Positions 12,531-13,457 of a stretch of DNA of 13,457 nucleotides are shown here, in pieces. The first letter of the stretch is position 1. Each line of letters opens with the position of its first letter. The position numbers and the translations under genes are program-made. The stretch is taken from the NCBI GenBank assembly GCA_026984355.1, contig JALSSG010000122.1, positions 1 to 13,457 of the forward strand, written 5' to 3'. The notes beneath the pieces were generated by a model. That model did not search any database. It was not told the DNA's origin and was given only the letters and a program-made list of their open reading frames with translations. This DNA comes from Hydrogenothermaceae bacterium. GTDB lineage: Bacteria > Aquificota > Aquificia > Aquificales > Hydrogenothermaceae.

Positions 12531-13457
12531 TTAGCTATCTCCTTGTTTATTTTTTATATACTTTTCTTTCACATATTGTAATGCCTGTTTTTTTGTTTTT
12601 ATTTCATCATCAAGAAATTTTTTAAAAACATCTTCAATTATAACGCTAAATAATGGTGAAGGTTTTAAACCAAGCTCTTTTAAATCTTTTCCTGAAATTA
12701 TAAAATTTTTCTCCTGCTGTTTCTTTAAAATTTCAATTACTCTCTGGGATATTTCTATTTCTGAAACAGCACACAAAAATATAAGGACATCTTTTTTTAT
12801 GTTTTTGATTATGTTATAAAGCTGACTATTCTTTTCTGGGATACTTATAAGTAGTTCTTTTTTGTCAAAAAATTCTTTAAAGATTGGTTTTGACCTGTGA
12901 AAAAAGTACTCATCTAAAAATCTATATGATATGTCAAGAGGAAGATGATACATGAGAGAAAGCAAGTATAACGAAACTTTATCTACTTGATATTTAAAGA
13001 AAAGTTCAAAAGAAATCATTAAATCTCTTAATTTAACTAAAATTTCCTCTCTTTTTTCATCTAAAAAGAACTCAGGAATTAACTGATGTAATACCCTGTA
13101 TTCATTCATTAAAATGATAATATCTATAACCTTTTCTTCATTAAATGTAAGATTTAGCTCAAGGTTTACTCTCCCTGCTGGTGCAGTTTTTAAAAGGTTT
13201 TGTTCTACAGCAAGTTGTAGTAATTTTTCAGTAGTTTTTCCAAGCTTAAATCCTAACCTACCTGCAAATCTCAAAGCTCTAAGTATTCTTATAGGGTCTT
13301 CAACAAAAGAAAGCTGATGAAGTATTCTTATTACTTTATCTTTTAAATCCCTGACACCATTAAAATAATCTATCAAAATACCAAAACTACCGTCTGTTAT
13401 ATCAACAGCAAGAGTATTTATAGTAAAATCCCGCCTAAATAAGTCTTCTTTTATGCT
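12531..13457 (-). CDS. tRNA nucleotidyltransferase/poly(A) polymerase family protein, N-terminus beyond the window
   Basis: The C-terminal 308 residues of a class II nucleotidyltransferase that adds all or part of the tRNA 3' CCA end. The frame is open to the window edge; the first visible residues are SIKEDLFRRDFTINTLAVD, so the catalytic GS...DxD part lies outside. RRDFTINTLA (visible residues 8-17) and HQLSFVEDPIRILRALRFA (47-65) are family motifs of the neck region. The rest is the helical body and tail, ending in a segment like KDLKELGLKPSPLFSVI. A TTG at 13376 is not the start, because homology continues upstream. Aquifex is known to split the job between a CC-adding and an A-adding enzyme. 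The LSFVEDP style and the tail resemble the larger CBS/DHH-fused A-adding type, but this is inference. At least one tRNA in the window (Val) lacks an encoded CCA and would need it. Confidence 0.9.
   Translation of the reverse strand, partial: SIKEDLFRRDFTINTLAVDITDGSFGILIDYFNGVRDLKDKVIRILHQLSFVEDPIRILRALRFAGRLGFKLGKTTEKLLQLAVEQNLLKTAPAGRVNLELNLTFNEEKVIDIIILMNEYRVLHQLIPEFFLDEKREEILVKLRDLMISFELFFKYQVDKVSLYLLSLMYHLPLDISYRFLDEYFFHRSKPIFKEFFDKKELLISIPEKNSQLYNIIKNIKKDVLIFLCAVSEIEISQRVIEILKKQQEKNFIISGKDLKELGLKPSPLFSVIIEDVFKKFLDDEIKTKKQALQYVKEKYIKNKQGDS
12539..12544 (-). promoter_or_regulatory. Shine-Dalgarno AAGGAG of the 76-aa gene
   Basis: On the minus strand AAGGAG ends 8 nt before the ATG at 12528-12530. 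It lies within the last codons of the nucleotidyltransferase gene. It supports the reality of this short gene. Confidence 0.7.

Noticed and set aside
13374..13376. TTG as the start of the nucleotidyltransferase gene
   Set aside because: The frame continues upstream to the window edge and encodes the conserved RRDFTINTLA motif, so the gene is cut by the window and starts outside it.

Overview
The window looks like chromosomal DNA of a low-GC, thermophilic bacterium, most likely Aquificota of the Hydrogenothermaceae (Sulfurihydrogenibium-like) type. The protein genes are very AT-rich while the two tRNA genes are strongly GC-rich, which is the usual sign of a thermophile with a low-GC genome. 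The gene style also fits: compact operons, signal-peptide-bearing orphan proteins, an archaeal-type 8-oxoguanine glycosylase and a short RodZ. This placement is inferred from character, not from a search.

Layout. 1-583: the tail of a CRISPR array (eight 35-nt repeats, seven complete spacers) that runs off the left edge; no cas gene is in view. The repeats change stepwise from left to right and the last is degenerate, so the leader is probably to the left. 598-1068 (-): a small unrecognised protein ending 14 nt from the array. 1203-1362 (+): tRNA-Val(UAC) and tRNA-Asp(GUC) behind a near-consensus promoter. 1367-2977 (-): a double-domain SagB/ThcOx-type nitroreductase. 3040-4359 (+): an exported SH3/NlpC-P60 cell-wall peptidase. 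4351-5202 (-): a primary-like sigma-70 family factor, overlapping the peptidase gene tail to tail. 5300-5851 (-): an acidic coiled-coil protein. 5902-6921 (-): biotin synthase, with a BirA-like operator candidate in its leader. 7042-7452 (+) and 7459-8007 (-): two unrecognised exported proteins, tail to tail. 8193-10214 (+): an operon of rodZ-like, ogg and rsmG, the first two starting with TTG. 10221-12242 (-): three exported proteins in a tight row (unknown secreted protein, outer-membrane-type beta-barrel, periplasmic C39 peptidase). 12300-13457 (-): a two-helix membrane protein and the C-terminal part of a tRNA nucleotidyltransferase, cut by the window edge.

How the parts relate. Most of the window is housekeeping: tRNAs, tRNA 3'-end addition, rRNA methylation, base-excision repair, biotin synthesis and a sigma factor. 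The envelope is heavily represented (NlpC/P60 peptidase, RodZ, a lipoprotein, a beta-barrel, a C39 peptidase and several exported orphans). The best candidate for an undescribed system is the three-gene exported cassette at 10221-12242, in which a stand-alone C39 peptidase is translationally coupled to a beta-barrel protein and preceded by an unknown secreted protein. The most unusual DNA-level signals are the structure-preserving drift of the CRISPR repeats, a strong hairpin in the last spacer, and the BirA-like box before bioB. Genes meet tail to tail with 4-6 nt gaps or with overlap at four places, leaving no room for separate terminators; I found no convincing intrinsic terminator anywhere. 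No gene-free stretch other than the CRISPR array exceeds 300 bases; the longest is 8008-8192, which holds two promoters.
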